Shown here one piece after another: positions 9,462 to 20,442 of a stretch of DNA of 64,000 nucleotides. Made by a program: the position numbers and the translations under genes. The DNA is from Kaistia terrae. Its GTDB lineage: Bacteria; Pseudomonadota; Alphaproteobacteria; Rhizobiales; Kaistiaceae. Below the pieces are notes generated by a model. The model was not told the origin of the DNA. It ran no database searches and was given only the letters and a program-made list of their open reading frames with translations. The stretch covers positions 868,001-932,000 of the forward strand of contig NZ_JAPKNH010000001.1 in NCBI RefSeq assembly GCF_026344005.1, read 5' to 3'. Numbering within the stretch: the stretch's first letter is position 1; every line of letters begins with the position of its first letter.

Positions 9462-9564
9462 TCACCTCTCCCTGAGGGAGAGGTCGACGGCCGAAGGTCG
9501 GCGGGTGAGGGTTTACGGCCTCACCGGATAGCTCCGCTCCGACCTCTCCCTCAGGGAGAGGTGA
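9462..9564. repeat. Palindromic REP-like element, copy 2
   Basis: 103 bp bounded by the same perfect 25-bp inverted repeat as the 5249-5373 element (9462-9486 and 9540-9564). The interior GGCGGGTGAGGGTTTACGGCCTCACCGG is the reverse complement of the corresponding part of copy 1, so the two copies are inverted relative to each other. It sits between trpC and the acetyltransferase gene, inside what otherwise looks like one operon, and may shape transcript processing there. Confidence 0.88.
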
Positions 9565-9575
9565 GATCAGGGAGG

Positions 9576-10376
9576 TCAGGCCAGGGCGCGGCCCAGAAGA
9601 TGCGCGGTGGCAGCCGCTACATCCTCCTGCCGCATCAGGCTTTCGCCGACGAGAAAAGTGCCAATCCGCGCCTTGCTCATCCGGGCGATGTCGGCCGGCG
9701 TGAAGATGCCGCTCTCGCCGACCAAAATCCGGTCTTCCGGCACCAGAGGCGCAAGGCGCTCGGAGGTTTCCAGCGACACCTCGAAGGTGCGCAGGTTGCG
9801 GTTGTTGATACCGATCATCGGCGAGGTCAGCTTCAACGCCCGCTCCAGCTCCGCCTCGTCATGCACCTCGATCAGCACGTCCATGCCGAGATCGATCGCC
9901 GTTGCCTCCAGCGAGCGGGCGACGTCGTCGGAGACGCCGGCCATGATGATCAGGATGCAATCCGCGCCCCAGGCGCGCGCTTCATGGACCTGATAATCCT
10001 CGTAGAGGAAATCCTTGCGCAGCGCCGGCAGGTCGACCGCTTCGCGGGCAGCGATCAGATAGTCCGGCGAGCCCTGGAAATAGGGCGTGTCGGTCAGCAC
10101 GGAGAGACAGGCGGCTCCGCCCGCCTTGTAGGCGCGCGCCAGCGACGGCGGGTCAAAATCCGGGCGGATCAGGCCCTTCGAAGGGCTCGCCTTCTTGATC
10201 TCGGCGATCAGCGCCGGCTCGTTGGCGGCAAGCTTGCGGCGGATGGCGTCGACAAAGCCACGCGCCGGCGGCTGGTCTTTCGCCCGGGCGATGATCTCGG
10301 CCGGAGGGACCTTCGCCTTGGCGGCGGCGATTTCTTCGCGCTTGGTCGCTTCGATCTTCTTCAGGATATCGGTCAT
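9576..10376 (-). CDS. trpC: Indole-3-glycerol phosphate synthase
   Basis: 266 residues. TIM-barrel enzyme closing the indole ring from carboxyphenylamino-deoxyribulose phosphate in tryptophan synthesis. Start at 10376 ([16 protein letters not shown]) gives the usual N-terminal helix. Seen: [16 protein letters not shown] (catalytic Lys), [27 protein letters not shown] (catalytic Lys), [25 protein letters not shown] and [10 protein letters not shown] with phosphate-binding Gly. It is the stand-alone form, not fused to TrpF. Four bases separate it from the trpD stop. Confidence 0.97.
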   Translation of the reverse strand: MTDILKKIEATKREEIAAAKAKVPPAEIIARAKDQPPARGFVDAIRRKLAANEPALIAEIKKASPSKGLIRPDFDPPSLARAYKAGGAACLSVLTDTPYFQGSPDYLIAAREAVDLPALRKDFLYEDYQVHEARAWGADCILIIMAGVSDDVARSLEATAIDLGMDVLIEVHDEAELERALKLTSPMIGINNRNLRTFEVSLETSERLAPLVPEDRILVGESGIFTPADIARMSKARIGTFLVGESLMRQEDVAAATAHLLGRALA

Positions 10377-10380
10377 CGGC

Positions 10381-11394
10381 TCATCCGTTGGTGATCGCGA
10401 CCAGGCGATCGAGGCGCTCATAGGCGCGGCCTTCGTCGATCGAGGCGGCGGCGAGCGCCACGCCTTCGGCAAGAGTCGCAGCACGACCGGCAACGATCAG
10501 CGCCGCGCCGGCATTCATCAGCACGGTGTCGCGATAGGCGCCTTGCTCTCCTTCGAGCAGGGCGCGAAGGGCTGCCGCATTATACGCCGCATCGCCGCCC
10601 CGGATCGCCTCGACAGGCGAGATCGCGAGCCCGACCGAGCCCGGATCGACGGTGAACGTCTCGATCCGACCGTTCTTGAGCGCTGCCACCTTGGTCGGGC
10701 CTGCCGTCGTGATTTCGTCGACGCCACCGGCGCCATAGACGATCCACGCACTTTCCGAGCCGAGCGCCGCCAGCACCTGCGCGATCGGCTCGACCCATTC
10801 TTCCGAATAGACGCCGATCAGCTGGCGCTTGACGCCGCCGGGATTGGAGAGCGGTCCAAGCAGGTTGAAGATCGTCCGCGTGCCGAGTTCGACGCGGGCA
10901 GGGCCGACATGCTTCATCGCCGAATGATGCATCGGCGCGAACATGAAGCCGATGCCGGCCTCGCGGATCGCCCTGCCGATGGCTTCCGGCGCGATGTCGA
11001 CATTGACGCCGAGCGCCGTCAGCACGTCCGCGGCGCCCGATTTCGACGAGACGGCGCGGTTGCCATGCTTGGCGACCGGCACGCCCGCGCCCGCCACGAC
11101 AAAGGCCGAGGCGGTCGAGATGTTGTAGGTGTGGGCGCCGTCGCCACCAGTGCCGACAATGTCGATGGCGTCCAGCGGCGCGTCGACTGGCACCATCTTG
11201 GAGCGCATGGTCGCAACCGCGCCGGCGATCTCCTCGACGGTTTCGCCGCGTACGCGCAGCGCCATCAGGAAGCCGCCGATTTGGGCCGGCGTCGCCGAGC
11301 CGGACATGATCACGTCGAAGGCCGATTCCGCCTCTGCCCGACTGAGCGATTGGCCCGAGGCGACCTTGGCGATATGGGATTTCAAATCATTCAT
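10381..11394 (-). CDS. trpD: Anthranilate phosphoribosyltransferase
   Basis: 337 residues. Transfers phosphoribose from PRPP to anthranilate. Seen: a helical N-terminal domain ([15 protein letters not shown]), the phosphate loop [50 protein letters not shown] (anthranilate-binding His) and [11 protein letters not shown]. Lies 13 bases after trpG and four before trpC. Stand-alone form, not fused to TrpG. Confidence 0.97.
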   Translation of the reverse strand: MNDLKSHIAKVASGQSLSRAEAESAFDVIMSGSATPAQIGGFLMALRVRGETVEEIAGAVATMRSKMVPVDAPLDAIDIVGTGGDGAHTYNISTASAFVVAGAGVPVAKHGNRAVSSKSGAADVLTALGVNVDIAPEAIGRAIREAGIGFMFAPMHHSAMKHVGPARVELGTRTIFNLLGPLSNPGGVKRQLIGVYSEEWVEPIAQVLAALGSESAWIVYGAGGVDEITTAGPTKVAALKNGRIETFTVDPGSVGLAISPVEAIRGGDAAYNAAALRALLEGEQGAYRDTVLMNAGAALIVAGRAATLAEGVALAAASIDEGRAYERLDRLVAITNG

Positions 11395-11407
11395 GCTTCG
11401 ATCCGCC

Positions 11408-12019
11408 TCACGCGACCGACCGGGAGGCGCGGTTTCGCGCGTTCCACTCGGCCGCCATGTCGAGGAAGTTCTTCAGCATCAGATGCCCATGCTCGGAAGC
11501 GATGCTCTCGGGATGGAACTGCACGCCATGCATCGGCAGGGTCTTGTGCATGGCGCCCATGACGACGCCGTCCTCCGATTCCGCCGTGATTTCCAGCACG
11601 GCCGGCATGGTCTCGCGCTTCACCGTCAGCGAGTGATAGCGCGTCGCCTTGAACGGGCCGTTGATGCCGCGAAACACGCTCTTGCCGGTGTGAGTGATGG
11701 TCGAAATCTTGCCATGCATCTGGGTCGGCGCGCGGATGACGTCGCCGCCCATCGCCTGGCCGATTGCCTGATGGCCGAGGCAAACGCCAAAAATCGGGAT
11801 GGTGTCGCCGACGCGCTCGATCAGATCCAGGCAGATGCCGGCCTCGTTCGGCGTGCAGGGGCCAGGCGAAAGGACAATGCCTTCCGGATCGAGGGCGATC
11901 ACTTCCTCGACCGTGATCTTGTCGTTGCGCTTGATGATCAGCTTGGCGCCAAGCTCCCCGAGATAGTGGACGAGGTTGTAGGTGAAGCTGTCGTAATTAT
12001 CGATGACGAGAAAGGCCAT
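11408..12019 (-). CDS. trpG: Anthranilate synthase component II (glutamine amidotransferase)
   Basis: 203 residues from the ATG at 12019; the in-frame extension to 12124 overlaps trpE and is not credible. Class I glutaminase subunit that delivers ammonia to TrpE. Seen: [20 protein letters not shown], the nucleophile elbow [12 protein letters not shown] and the catalytic His-Glu in QFHPESIAS. Begins 23 bases after trpE. In some rhizobia TrpE and TrpG are fused as TrpEG; here they are separate proteins. Could in principle also serve aminodeoxychorismate synthase. Confidence 0.96.
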   Translation of the reverse strand: MAFLVIDNYDSFTYNLVHYLGELGAKLIIKRNDKITVEEVIALDPEGIVLSPGPCTPNEAGICLDLIERVGDTIPIFGVCLGHQAIGQAMGGDVIRAPTQMHGKISTITHTGKSVFRGINGPFKATRYHSLTVKRETMPAVLEITAESEDGVVMGAMHKTLPMHGVQFHPESIASEHGHLMLKNFLDMAAEWNARNRASRSVA

Positions 12020-12042
12020 GCTGCTGTTCCCTCCGCTTCGAT

Positions 12043-13557
12043 CTACTGCCCGCGTCCAGCCTGAGAAGCGAACTTTACCGCTTCTTCGGCCGCACGGAAG
12101 AGCGCGCTCGCCTTGGCGATGCACTCTTGATGTTCGCTCTCGGGGACCGAGTCGGCCACGATGCCGGCTCCGGCCTGCGCATACATCTTGCCATCCTTGA
12201 CGATCGAGGTGCGCAGCACGATGCAGGTATCCATCGCGCCATCGGCCGAGAAATAGCCGACGCAGCCCGCATAAATGCCGCGTTTCTCGCCCTCCAACTC
12301 GTCGATGATCTGCATCGCGCGAACTTTTGGCGCGCCGGAAACGGTGCCGGCCGGGAAGCCGGCGGCGAGCGCATCCAGCATGTCGTATTCGGACGAAAGC
12401 CGGCCGATCACATTCGAAACGATGTGCATCACCTGGCTGTAATATTCGAGGAAGAACTTGTCCGTGACCTGGACCGAGCCGATTTCGGCGACTCGGCCGA
12501 CATCGTTGCGGCCGAGGTCGAGCAGCATCAGATGCTCGGCCAGTTCCTTCGGATCGGCGAGCAATTCCGCCGCCAGCGCCTTGTCGGCCTCCGGCGTCGC
12601 GCCGCGTCGGCGCGTGCCGGCGATCGGGCGGATCGTCACCTCGCCGTCGCGGACGCGCACCAGGATTTCCGGGCTCGAACCCGCGACCGCGAAGCCGCCG
12701 AAATCGAGGAAATACAGGAAGGGCGACGGGTTGGTCCGGCGCAGGGCGCGGTAGAGCGCGAAGGGCGGCAGGCTGAAGGGCGCTTCGAAACGCTGCGACA
12801 GCACGACCTGGAAGATGTCGCCGGCGGCAATGTATTCCTTCGCCTTGGCGACCATCTCCAGATAGCGCTCATGCGAGGTGTTGGAGACAACCGGCACGTC
12901 GAGGTCGATGTCAGAATAGGAGGCGCCGCGGTTCAGCGGGCCTTCCAGCGTATCGACCGCCGCCGTCAGCCGCTCGATGGCGCGGGCATGAGCTTGCGCT
13001 GCCGTGACGCCCTCCGTCGGGCGAATCGGCGTCACGAGCGTGATCACGTCCTTGATCGAATCGAAGATCACCATGACCGTCGGCCGCATCATGATGGCGT
13101 CGGGAACGTCGAGCGCGTCGGGGTTGGGCGCGCCCAGATCTTCCATCTGGCGCACCATGTCATAGCCGAGATAGCCGAAGATGCCGGCCGACATCGGCGG
13201 CAGGCCCTTCGGCAGGTCGATATGCGATTCTGCGATCAGGCGGCGCAGCGCGTCGAGCGAACGGCCTTCCAGCGGCGCATAACCCTCTGGGTCAACCGCA
13301 GGCGCGGTGTTGATCTCGGCACGGTCGCCGATGGCGCGGAAGAGCAGGTCGGGCTCGATGCCGATCATCGAATAGCGGCCGCGAACGGCGCCGCCCTCGA
13401 CCGATTCGAGCAGGAAGCTGTTCTGCCTGCCTGCGGAAAGCTTGAGCATGGCGGAGACGGGCGTCTCCAAATCGGCAACCATTCGGGTCCAGACGACCTG
13501 CGCGCGGCCTTGTTCGTAGGCAGGCGAAATCGTCTCCAGCGACGGCTCGATCAACAT
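12043..13557 (-). CDS. trpE: Anthranilate synthase component I
   Basis: 504 residues. Converts chorismate plus ammonia to anthranilate, the first committed step to tryptophan. The N-terminal half carries the tryptophan feedback site region (FLLESVEGG); the C-terminal chorismate-binding domain carries EILVRVRDGEVTIRPIAGTRRRG, HLMLLDLGRNDVGRV and FPAGTVSGAPKVRAMQII. First gene of the trp run, 294 bases downstream of ppiD on the same strand. That gap may carry the promoter and perhaps a leader. The ribosome site is weak. Confidence 0.97.
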   Translation of the reverse strand: MLIEPSLETISPAYEQGRAQVVWTRMVADLETPVSAMLKLSAGRQNSFLLESVEGGAVRGRYSMIGIEPDLLFRAIGDRAEINTAPAVDPEGYAPLEGRSLDALRRLIAESHIDLPKGLPPMSAGIFGYLGYDMVRQMEDLGAPNPDALDVPDAIMMRPTVMVIFDSIKDVITLVTPIRPTEGVTAAQAHARAIERLTAAVDTLEGPLNRGASYSDIDLDVPVVSNTSHERYLEMVAKAKEYIAAGDIFQVVLSQRFEAPFSLPPFALYRALRRTNPSPFLYFLDFGGFAVAGSSPEILVRVRDGEVTIRPIAGTRRRGATPEADKALAAELLADPKELAEHLMLLDLGRNDVGRVAEIGSVQVTDKFFLEYYSQVMHIVSNVIGRLSSEYDMLDALAAGFPAGTVSGAPKVRAMQIIDELEGEKRGIYAGCVGYFSADGAMDTCIVLRTSIVKDGKMYAQAGAGIVADSVPESEHQECIAKASALFRAAEEAVKFASQAGRGQ

Positions 13558-13851
13558 GGTTTCAGTCCATCAGTTCGGGAAGGCTCATGGAGCCTTGAAT
13601 GGGTACGCGACGCGGGAAGCGCGGCAATGGCGTGATCAATCCCGGCCGGAGCCGGAGGCGATCAACGCCATCGCCAGGTTTGCGTGCGCCGCCACCCTGC
13701 CGTCGACGCCTCATTTCCCGTGGACGGCCAGACGCCGGCCCCGGAAAGGGCCTGCGTTCCGTCGAAGGCAGATCCGGCGGCGTGCGCGAGGCACGTCCGC
13801 TCAGATCGCATTTCGGGCAAATGGCGTGGCGACATTGTTTCCAACCAACCC
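13558..13851 (-). promoter_or_regulatory. trpE upstream region with possible Trp-codon leader
   Basis: Non-coding gap of 294 bases between ppiD and trpE. On the minus strand an open frame from an ATG at 13835 ends with four Trp codons in its last 25 or so, finishing TQTWRWR at 13662. It is followed about 70 bases later by the hairpin AAGGCT-N5-AGCCTT (13580-13596). This recalls leader-peptide attenuation, but the frame is 57 codons long, has no clear ribosome site, and no T-run follows the hairpin. Treat as a candidate only. Confidence 0.25.
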
Positions 13852-15738
13852 TCAGATGGCGCTGATGATCTGCTGCAGAACGTTCTGGTTGACCGTCACG
13901 CCAAGCTGGCGCTGCAACTCGGAAACATACTGCTGCAGGAGATCGTTCTGCATTGCGTCCGCAAGCTGCTGGGTCACAGCCGCATTATCGGTCGCGGGAG
14001 TGTAGGGCGTCTCGATGACATCCGCTACCTGCAGGACGATGTGTTCGCCGTCCTGCGCGCCGGGTGCAACCTCCGCCGAACCCTTGGGACCCGCGAAGGC
14101 CGCCTTGAGCGCTTCGGTCGAGAAGCTGTCGGCGGGCTTCGAACTGCGGGTCTGCTTGTCGAGGGTCTGCACGGGGAGGCCCAGCGACGTTGCGACGGCC
14201 TCCAGCGTCTGGCCCTTGCCGAGCTGGTCCTTGGCTTCCTTCGCCTTGGCAACGAGCTTGTCGGTCGTGGCCTGCTTCTTCCAGGCCTCGATGACCTTGT
14301 CCTTGACCTCGTCCAGGGCCCGGTCGTGCGCCTCGTTGATGTCGGTGATGCTGAACCAGACATAGCCGCCGTCATCGGTCGGGATGGCGGCATTGTCGAT
14401 GCCGATATCGCTGGCGAAGGCGTCCTTGAGCAGTTGCGCCTGAGCCGGGATGTCGGCGAAGGGGTTGCCGGCAGCGTCGTTGCCGGTCTGGTCGACGACG
14501 ATCTTCTTGACCGTCAGCTTGTTGTTGGTGGCGATCTCGTCGAGCGTTCCGCCGCCGGCGCGCGCATCTTCGATCGAATCGCGCAGGACGTTGATGTCGG
14601 CCTTGGCCGAGCTGAGGGACAGTTCCTTCTTGATCGCGTCCTTGACCGTCTCGAAGGCCGTGACCGTGGCCGGAACGACGTCGGTGACGTGGACGACGAC
14701 GGGGCCGAAGCTGCCCATGACGACATCGCTCGAGCCGTTGGCCGGGAGAGCGAAGGCTGCCTCGGCGACCTTCGGGTCGATCAGCTTGTCCTTGGTGACG
14801 ACGCCGAGATCGCTGTCGGAGAGCTTCTTGCCAATGCCTTCCAGCATCGATTCGAAGGATTCGCCGGCCTTGAGCTGGTCGGCTGCCGTCTGGGCGCTCG
14901 TCTCGTCGGTGAACACGGCCTGGAAGACATGGCGCGTCTCGGGCGTCGTGTAGCGCGCCTTGTCGGCGTCATAGGCCTTCTGGGCGTCGGCGTCGGAGAT
15001 GTCGCCGGGACGGGCAACGTCTTCCGGACCCAGCGCGATCAACGAGATCGTCCGGGTTTCAGGAGCGCGCCAGTTGCCCTTGTTGTCATTGTAATAGGCG
15101 GTCAGCTCGTCGGCGTTCGGCGCCGCGATCTCGCCGACAGACGAAGCCGGCAGCACGAGGTAGTGGATGTCGCGCTGTTCGGTCTGGAAGGCGTGCAGCG
15201 CCTTGGCCAGGGCTTCCGGCGCGGTCGCGCCGCCCGAGATCGACTCGGCGATCTGCTGGCGCTTCTCCTGGGCGAGGCGATCCAGGACATAGGCGTCCTC
15301 GGTCATGCCGTTGTTGCGCAGGAGCGAAACGAAATAGTTGCGGTCGAACGTGCCGCCGGCGCCCTTGAAGGCGGGGTCCTGGGCGATCTCGCGGATCAAC
15401 ATTTCGCGCGAAACGCCAATGCCCAGATTCGTCGCCTGGTCATCAAGCGCGGCTTCGGTGACAAGGCGGCCGAGAACCTGGTTCGGGATGCCGAGCATCT
15501 TGGCCTGGTCCGGCGTGATCTGCTGGCCGACGCGCTGGCTCATCGCCTGCAATTCGCGGCGATAGGCGCGATCGTAATTGACCGACGAAATGTCCGTGGC
15601 GCCGACGCGGGCGACGGAATGATTGCCGACGCCGGTGAAGACATCCGCGATGCCCCAGGCGGCAAAACTCAGCACGAGCAGGCCGAGTAAGATCTGTGCC
15701 ACCCAGCCGGCGGCGTATTTGCGCATCGTATTGAGCAT
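13852..15738 (-). CDS. ppiD: Periplasmic folding chaperone, PpiD-type peptidyl-prolyl isomerase
   Basis: 628 residues. Membrane-anchored periplasmic chaperone that handles newly exported proteins near the Sec channel. One membrane helix at about residues 12-32 (AGWVAQILLGLLVLSFAAWG) with a short cytoplasmic N-terminus, a SurA-like helical region (about 35-190), a parvulin-type domain (about 255-370, with TRHVFQAVFTDETSAQTAADQL) and a further helical C-terminal part. Parvulin residues are only partly recognisable, as is common in PpiD, so it may be chaperone more than isomerase. Divergent from tpiA; same direction as trpE. Confidence 0.9.
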   Translation of the reverse strand: MLNTMRKYAAGWVAQILLGLLVLSFAAWGIADVFTGVGNHSVARVGATDISSVNYDRAYRRELQAMSQRVGQQITPDQAKMLGIPNQVLGRLVTEAALDDQATNLGIGVSREMLIREIAQDPAFKGAGGTFDRNYFVSLLRNNGMTEDAYVLDRLAQEKRQQIAESISGGATAPEALAKALHAFQTEQRDIHYLVLPASSVGEIAAPNADELTAYYNDNKGNWRAPETRTISLIALGPEDVARPGDISDADAQKAYDADKARYTTPETRHVFQAVFTDETSAQTAADQLKAGESFESMLEGIGKKLSDSDLGVVTKDKLIDPKVAEAAFALPANGSSDVVMGSFGPVVVHVTDVVPATVTAFETVKDAIKKELSLSSAKADINVLRDSIEDARAGGGTLDEIATNNKLTVKKIVVDQTGNDAAGNPFADIPAQAQLLKDAFASDIGIDNAAIPTDDGGYVWFSITDINEAHDRALDEVKDKVIEAWKKQATTDKLVAKAKEAKDQLGKGQTLEAVATSLGLPVQTLDKQTRSSKPADSFSTEALKAAFAGPKGSAEVAPGAQDGEHIVLQVADVIETPYTPATDNAAVTQQLADAMQNDLLQQYVSELQRQLGVTVNQNVLQQIISAI

Positions 15739-16064
15739 CGACGTCCTCTAACGCGCGGGGGCTTTACCGGCCCCGCTTCGGGCGCGCGATCATAGGAAGG
15801 AGGCCCCTCCGGAGCAAGGTGAAGCGACATCTCTCTGCAAGTCGGCTTCGAATCGGCGCTTTGTGCGCGGATTCCCTCGTCTTTAGGCTATCGAGATTGG
15901 CGTAGCCGGCGTGCCATCGTGAACTCCAGCGGGAAAATACCGGGTCCTGCAACCGGATTGGCCGGCCGTTTCGCCTGTATTCGGCTCCGGCCCTTGACTT
16001 GTCGTGGCCGGGTCGGTGCATAGGATGCAACCAACTCGATCCACATCGTATCTCAGGAAGCGCC
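15739..16064. other. Divergent promoter region between ppiD and tpiA
   Basis: 326 bases with no credible gene. The ppiD side holds GC-rich inverted repeats (around GGGGCTTTACCGGCCCC near 15757-15775). The tpiA side holds the promoter candidate listed separately. Nothing else is recognised. Confidence 0.6.
15993..16026 (+). promoter_or_regulatory. Candidate tpiA promoter
   Basis: CTTGACT at 15993-15999 matches the alphaproteobacterial -35 element; the weaker -10 lies in TGCATAGGAT (16017-16026), with a spacing of 17-21 bases depending on which hexamer is taken. It is 39 bases before the tpiA ATG. Confidence 0.35.
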
Positions 16065-16841
16065 ATGCCCATTTCCGGAAGCGCCTTGCCCAGCCCGAAG
16101 CCGATGATCGCCGGCAACTGGAAGATGAACGGTCTGAAGGCCTCAGCGGCCGAGCTCGGCCAGATCATGGCAGGGTACGGCGCGGATCTGCGGGGCAAGG
16201 TGGATCTCGCCATCTGCCCGCCGGCGACGCAACTGACCACCTTCGCCGTCGTCGCGCTCGGCAGCCGCGTGCTGATCGGCGCGCAGGATTGCCACGCCAA
16301 GGCGAGTGGCGCACATACCGGCGATATCTCTGCCGAGATGGTCGCCGATACCGGGGCGACGCATGTGATCGTCGGCCATTCCGAACGCCGCACCGACCAT
16401 GCCGAGACGGACGCGACAGTCCACGCCAAGGCGGAAGCGGCATGGCGCGCCGGATTGGTGGCCATCCTCTGCATCGGCGAGACCGAGGCAGAGCGTCGCG
16501 GCGGAACGACCCTTTCCGTCGTCGATACCCAGTTGGCCGGCTCGGTTCCGGAAGGGGCGACAGCGGCGAATCTCGTCATCGCCTACGAGCCCGTCTGGGC
16601 TATTGGCACGGGGCTCACCCCCTCCAATGCCGATATCGCGGAAGTTCATGCCCATATTCGCCAGCGGCTGGTGAAGCGGTTCGGTGCGGAAGGCGAGGGG
16701 ATGCGAATCCTCTATGGCGGCTCAGTCAAGCCGTCCAACGCCGGCGAAATACTCAAGATTGCAGACGTTGACGGCGCGCTCGTGGGTGGCGCCAGCCTGA
16801 AGGCCGTGGACTTCCTCGGCATCGCCGCAGCCTATGCATGA
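16065..16841 (+). CDS. tpiA: Triose-phosphate isomerase
   Basis: 258 residues. Interconverts dihydroxyacetone phosphate and glyceraldehyde 3-phosphate in glycolysis. Start at 16065 is set by AGGAAG five to ten bases upstream; the longer frame from 15999 lies in the promoter. Active-site residues: Asn and Lys in AGNWKMNG, His105 in GHSERR, Glu175 in [11 protein letters not shown], and the phosphate loop YGGSVKP. Divergent from ppiD. Confidence 0.97.
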   Translation: MPISGSALPSPKPMIAGNWKMNGLKASAAELGQIMAGYGADLRGKVDLAICPPATQLTTFAVVALGSRVLIGAQDCHAKASGAHTGDISAEMVADTGATHVIVGHSERRTDHAETDATVHAKAEAAWRAGLVAILCIGETEAERRGGTTLSVVDTQLAGSVPEGATAANLVIAYEPVWAIGTGLTPSNADIAEVHAHIRQRLVKRFGAEGEGMRILYGGSVKPSNAGEILKIADVDGALVGGASLKAVDFLGIAAAYA

Positions 16842-16961
16842 TGCCGCGTTTGGCTTGTCTCCGGATTTCCGCTCTCCATATCAGGGGCGCGGCACTGGAA
16901 ACCGCCAGACCGATCGTGTACAAGGCCGCCAGCTTTTTATGAATTCTGATCAGAGACATCG

Positions 16962-17483
16962 ATGCAGACAGTTATCATCGTGATCCACCTTATGGTGGTC
17001 GTCGCGCTCGTCGCCGTTGTTTTGCTGCAGCGGTCCGAAGGTGGCGCGCTTGGTATTGGCGGCGGCGGCGGCGGCTTCATGTCGGCGCGCGGTTCGGCCA
17101 ACGTACTGACGCGTACGACGGCCATCCTCGCGGCGATTTTCTTCGTTACGTCGATGGGCCTGACCTTGATGGCCCGCTACGGCGACCGGCCGTCCTCCAT
17201 CCTGGACCAGATCCAGGGCCAGTCCTCGACGTCGGCGCCTGTCGGTACGGGCACCGGTATTCTGGACCAGTTGCCCGGCCAGGTTCCGGCGGCGGCTCCC
17301 GCTGGCGGCGCGGCTCCGGCCGCAGACGCTCCGGCTCCGGCAACCACTCCGGCTCCGGCTGGCGCTTCGGCTCCGGCAACCGCTCCGGCTCCGGCAACCA
17401 CTTCGGCTCCGGAAGCTACGCCTGCCCCGGCAACACCGGCACCGGCTGCGCCTGCAGCTCCCGCTGTTCCGAGTTCGCAGTAA
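16962..17483 (+). CDS. secG: Preprotein translocase subunit SecG with long Ala/Pro tail
   Basis: 173 residues. Small inner-membrane partner of SecYE. Two membrane helices (about residues 3-20 and 50-70) flank the conserved loop LQRSEGGALGIGGGGGGFMSARGSANVLTR, of which the SEGGALG and GSANVLT parts are family signatures. From about residue 85 the protein is an Ala/Pro/Thr-rich low-complexity tail. Typical SecG is 75-130 residues, so the tail is long. Followed by a strong terminator and then pyrG. Confidence 0.93.
   Translation: MQTVIIVIHLMVVVALVAVVLLQRSEGGALGIGGGGGGFMSARGSANVLTRTTAILAAIFFVTSMGLTLMARYGDRPSSILDQIQGQSSTSAPVGTGTGILDQLPGQVPAAAPAGGAAPAADAPAPATTPAPAGASAPATAPAPATTSAPEATPAPATPAPAAPAAPAVPSSQ
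17316..17460 (+). repeat. Imperfect short tandem repeats coding for the SecG Ala/Pro tail
   Basis: Repeated units of the form GCTCCGGCAACC(A/G)CT(C/T)CG code for APAT/APAG/APAS blocks. Low-complexity coding DNA likely to vary in length between strains. Confidence 0.55.
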
Positions 17484-17508
17484 GCGCTTAAAAGCCTTTC
17501 TCCCTTCG

Positions 17509-17544
17509 CGTCGCCGCGCGTTTTCGTGCGGCGACGTTTTATTT
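17509..17544 (+). terminator. Intrinsic terminator after secG
   Basis: 12-bp stem (CGTCGCCGCGCG against CGTGCGGCGACG, one G-T pair), TTTT loop, then TTTTATTT. Located 26 bases after the secG stop. Confidence 0.88.
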
Positions 17545-17637
17545 GGGGCAGGCTGATTGTTGAATTGAGGCTCCGTCGTCATTCTGTGCGACGGCTTGTC
17601 TTTGTCGTATGAACCGATCGATCGAAAACTGAGGTAG

Positions 17638-19270
<1,633 letters not shown>

Positions 19271-19272
<2 letters not shown>

Positions 19273-19309
19273 GGTTTTTCACGGGTCCTTGTGGCCCGTG
19301 ATAAACCTC
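19271..19309 (+). terminator. Long hairpin at the pyrG stop codon
   Basis: GAGGTTTTTCACGGG pairs with CCCGTGATAAACCTC (one mismatch) around a nine-base loop; the stem starts within the pyrG stop codon. There is no following T-run, so it may stabilise the 3' end or terminate inefficiently. Confidence 0.5.
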
Positions 19310-19520
19310 CCGAACGAATGTCGGTCGCGTCCCGCGCGATCGGCCATGGATCCGCCGCGATGTCGGGGTGTCCTCTCTCGCCATGGGCGAGTTTTCCCTC
19401 TCGTTTCGCCGCGGCGACATGGTTTTCACGCGAAGGTCGCATCGCCGCCGCTGACGTTGTAAGGATCGAGCCGCGGTTCGACGATTTCCAGGCCGCGACA
19501 GTTCTCAGGCACGGTGAGTA

Positions 19521-20354
19521 ATGACGACTGAACCCAATGCGCATGTCTCCGCCGGCAAGGCGACCTTCGGCAATGATCTGCCGCTGACGCTGATCGCGGG
19601 GCCGTGCCAGCTGGAAAGCCGGCAGCATGCGTTCGACATGGCCGGTCGTCTCAAGGAAATCACGACCAGGCTCGGCATGGGCTTCGTCTACAAATCCTCC
19701 TTCGACAAGGCGAATCGCACCAGCATCGCTGGCAAGCGCGGCGCGGGCCTCGATGCGGCGCTGCCGATCTTCGCTGATATCAAGAAGGAATTCGGCGTCC
19801 CAGTGCTGACCGATATCCATGAGCGCGAACAGTGCGCGATCGTGGCGGAAGTCGTCGACATCCTGCAGATCCCGGCCTTCCTGTCGCGCCAGACAGATCT
19901 GTTGGTCGCTGCAGCCGAGACGGGCAGGGTGATCAACGTCAAGAAGGGCCAATTCCTCGCGCCCTGGGACATGAAGAACGTTCTCGCCAAGCTGGTCGAC
20001 AGCGGCAACCCGAACATTCTCCTGACCGAGCGCGGCGCCAGCTTTGGCTACAACACGCTCGTGACCGACATGCGCGCGCTGCCGATCATGGCGGCGATGG
20101 GCGCTCCGGTGATCTTTGACGCAACCCATTCGGTGCAGCAGCCGGGCGGGCAGGGTACGTCTTCGGGCGGCCAGCGCGAATTTGTTTCCGTGTTGGCGCG
20201 TGCCGCCGTCGCGGTCGGTGTCGCCGGCGTCTTCATCGAGACGCATCAGGACCCCGACAACGCGCCTTCCGACGGTCCGAACATGATCCAGATCGACGAA
20301 CTGCCGGCGCTGCTGGAGCGGCTGCTGGCATTTGACAAGCTTGCCAAGGCATAA
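19521..20354 (+). CDS. kdsA: 3-deoxy-8-phosphooctulonate (KDO 8-P) synthase
   Basis: 277 residues. Condenses phosphoenolpyruvate with arabinose 5-phosphate to KDO 8-phosphate for lipopolysaccharide core. Seen: [66 protein letters not shown] and [11 protein letters not shown]. The Cys in GPC is the metal ligand of the metal-dependent class (as in the Aquifex enzyme), where the E. coli metal-independent enzyme has Asn. About 250 bases of gene-free DNA precede it. Confidence 0.97.
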   Translation: MTTEPNAHVSAGKATFGNDLPLTLIAGPCQLESRQHAFDMAGRLKEITTRLGMGFVYKSSFDKANRTSIAGKRGAGLDAALPIFADIKKEFGVPVLTDIHEREQCAIVAEVVDILQIPAFLSRQTDLLVAAAETGRVINVKKGQFLAPWDMKNVLAKLVDSGNPNILLTERGASFGYNTLVTDMRALPIMAAMGAPVIFDATHSVQQPGGQGTSSGGQREFVSVLARAAVAVGVAGVFIETHQDPDNAPSDGPNMIQIDELPALLERLLAFDKLAKA

Positions 20355-20442
20355 AGAGCCAGTCGTTTTGTCGCGACTTGCGGGATGATGTAAAACGATC
20401 GCAGGATGTCACCCTGCGTCATGCTGGAAGAAGCTCTGCCCG

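Noticed and set aside
10195-11562. 455-codon plus-strand frame over trpD, trpC and trpG
   Set aside because: Crosses three genuine minus-strand genes and has no motif.
12127-13635. 502-codon plus-strand frame over trpE
   Set aside because: Antisense shadow of a gene with all anthranilate synthase motifs.
20390-20425. GCAGG-N7-CCTGC hairpin after kdsA
   Set aside because: Only five base pairs and no T-run; could be chance.
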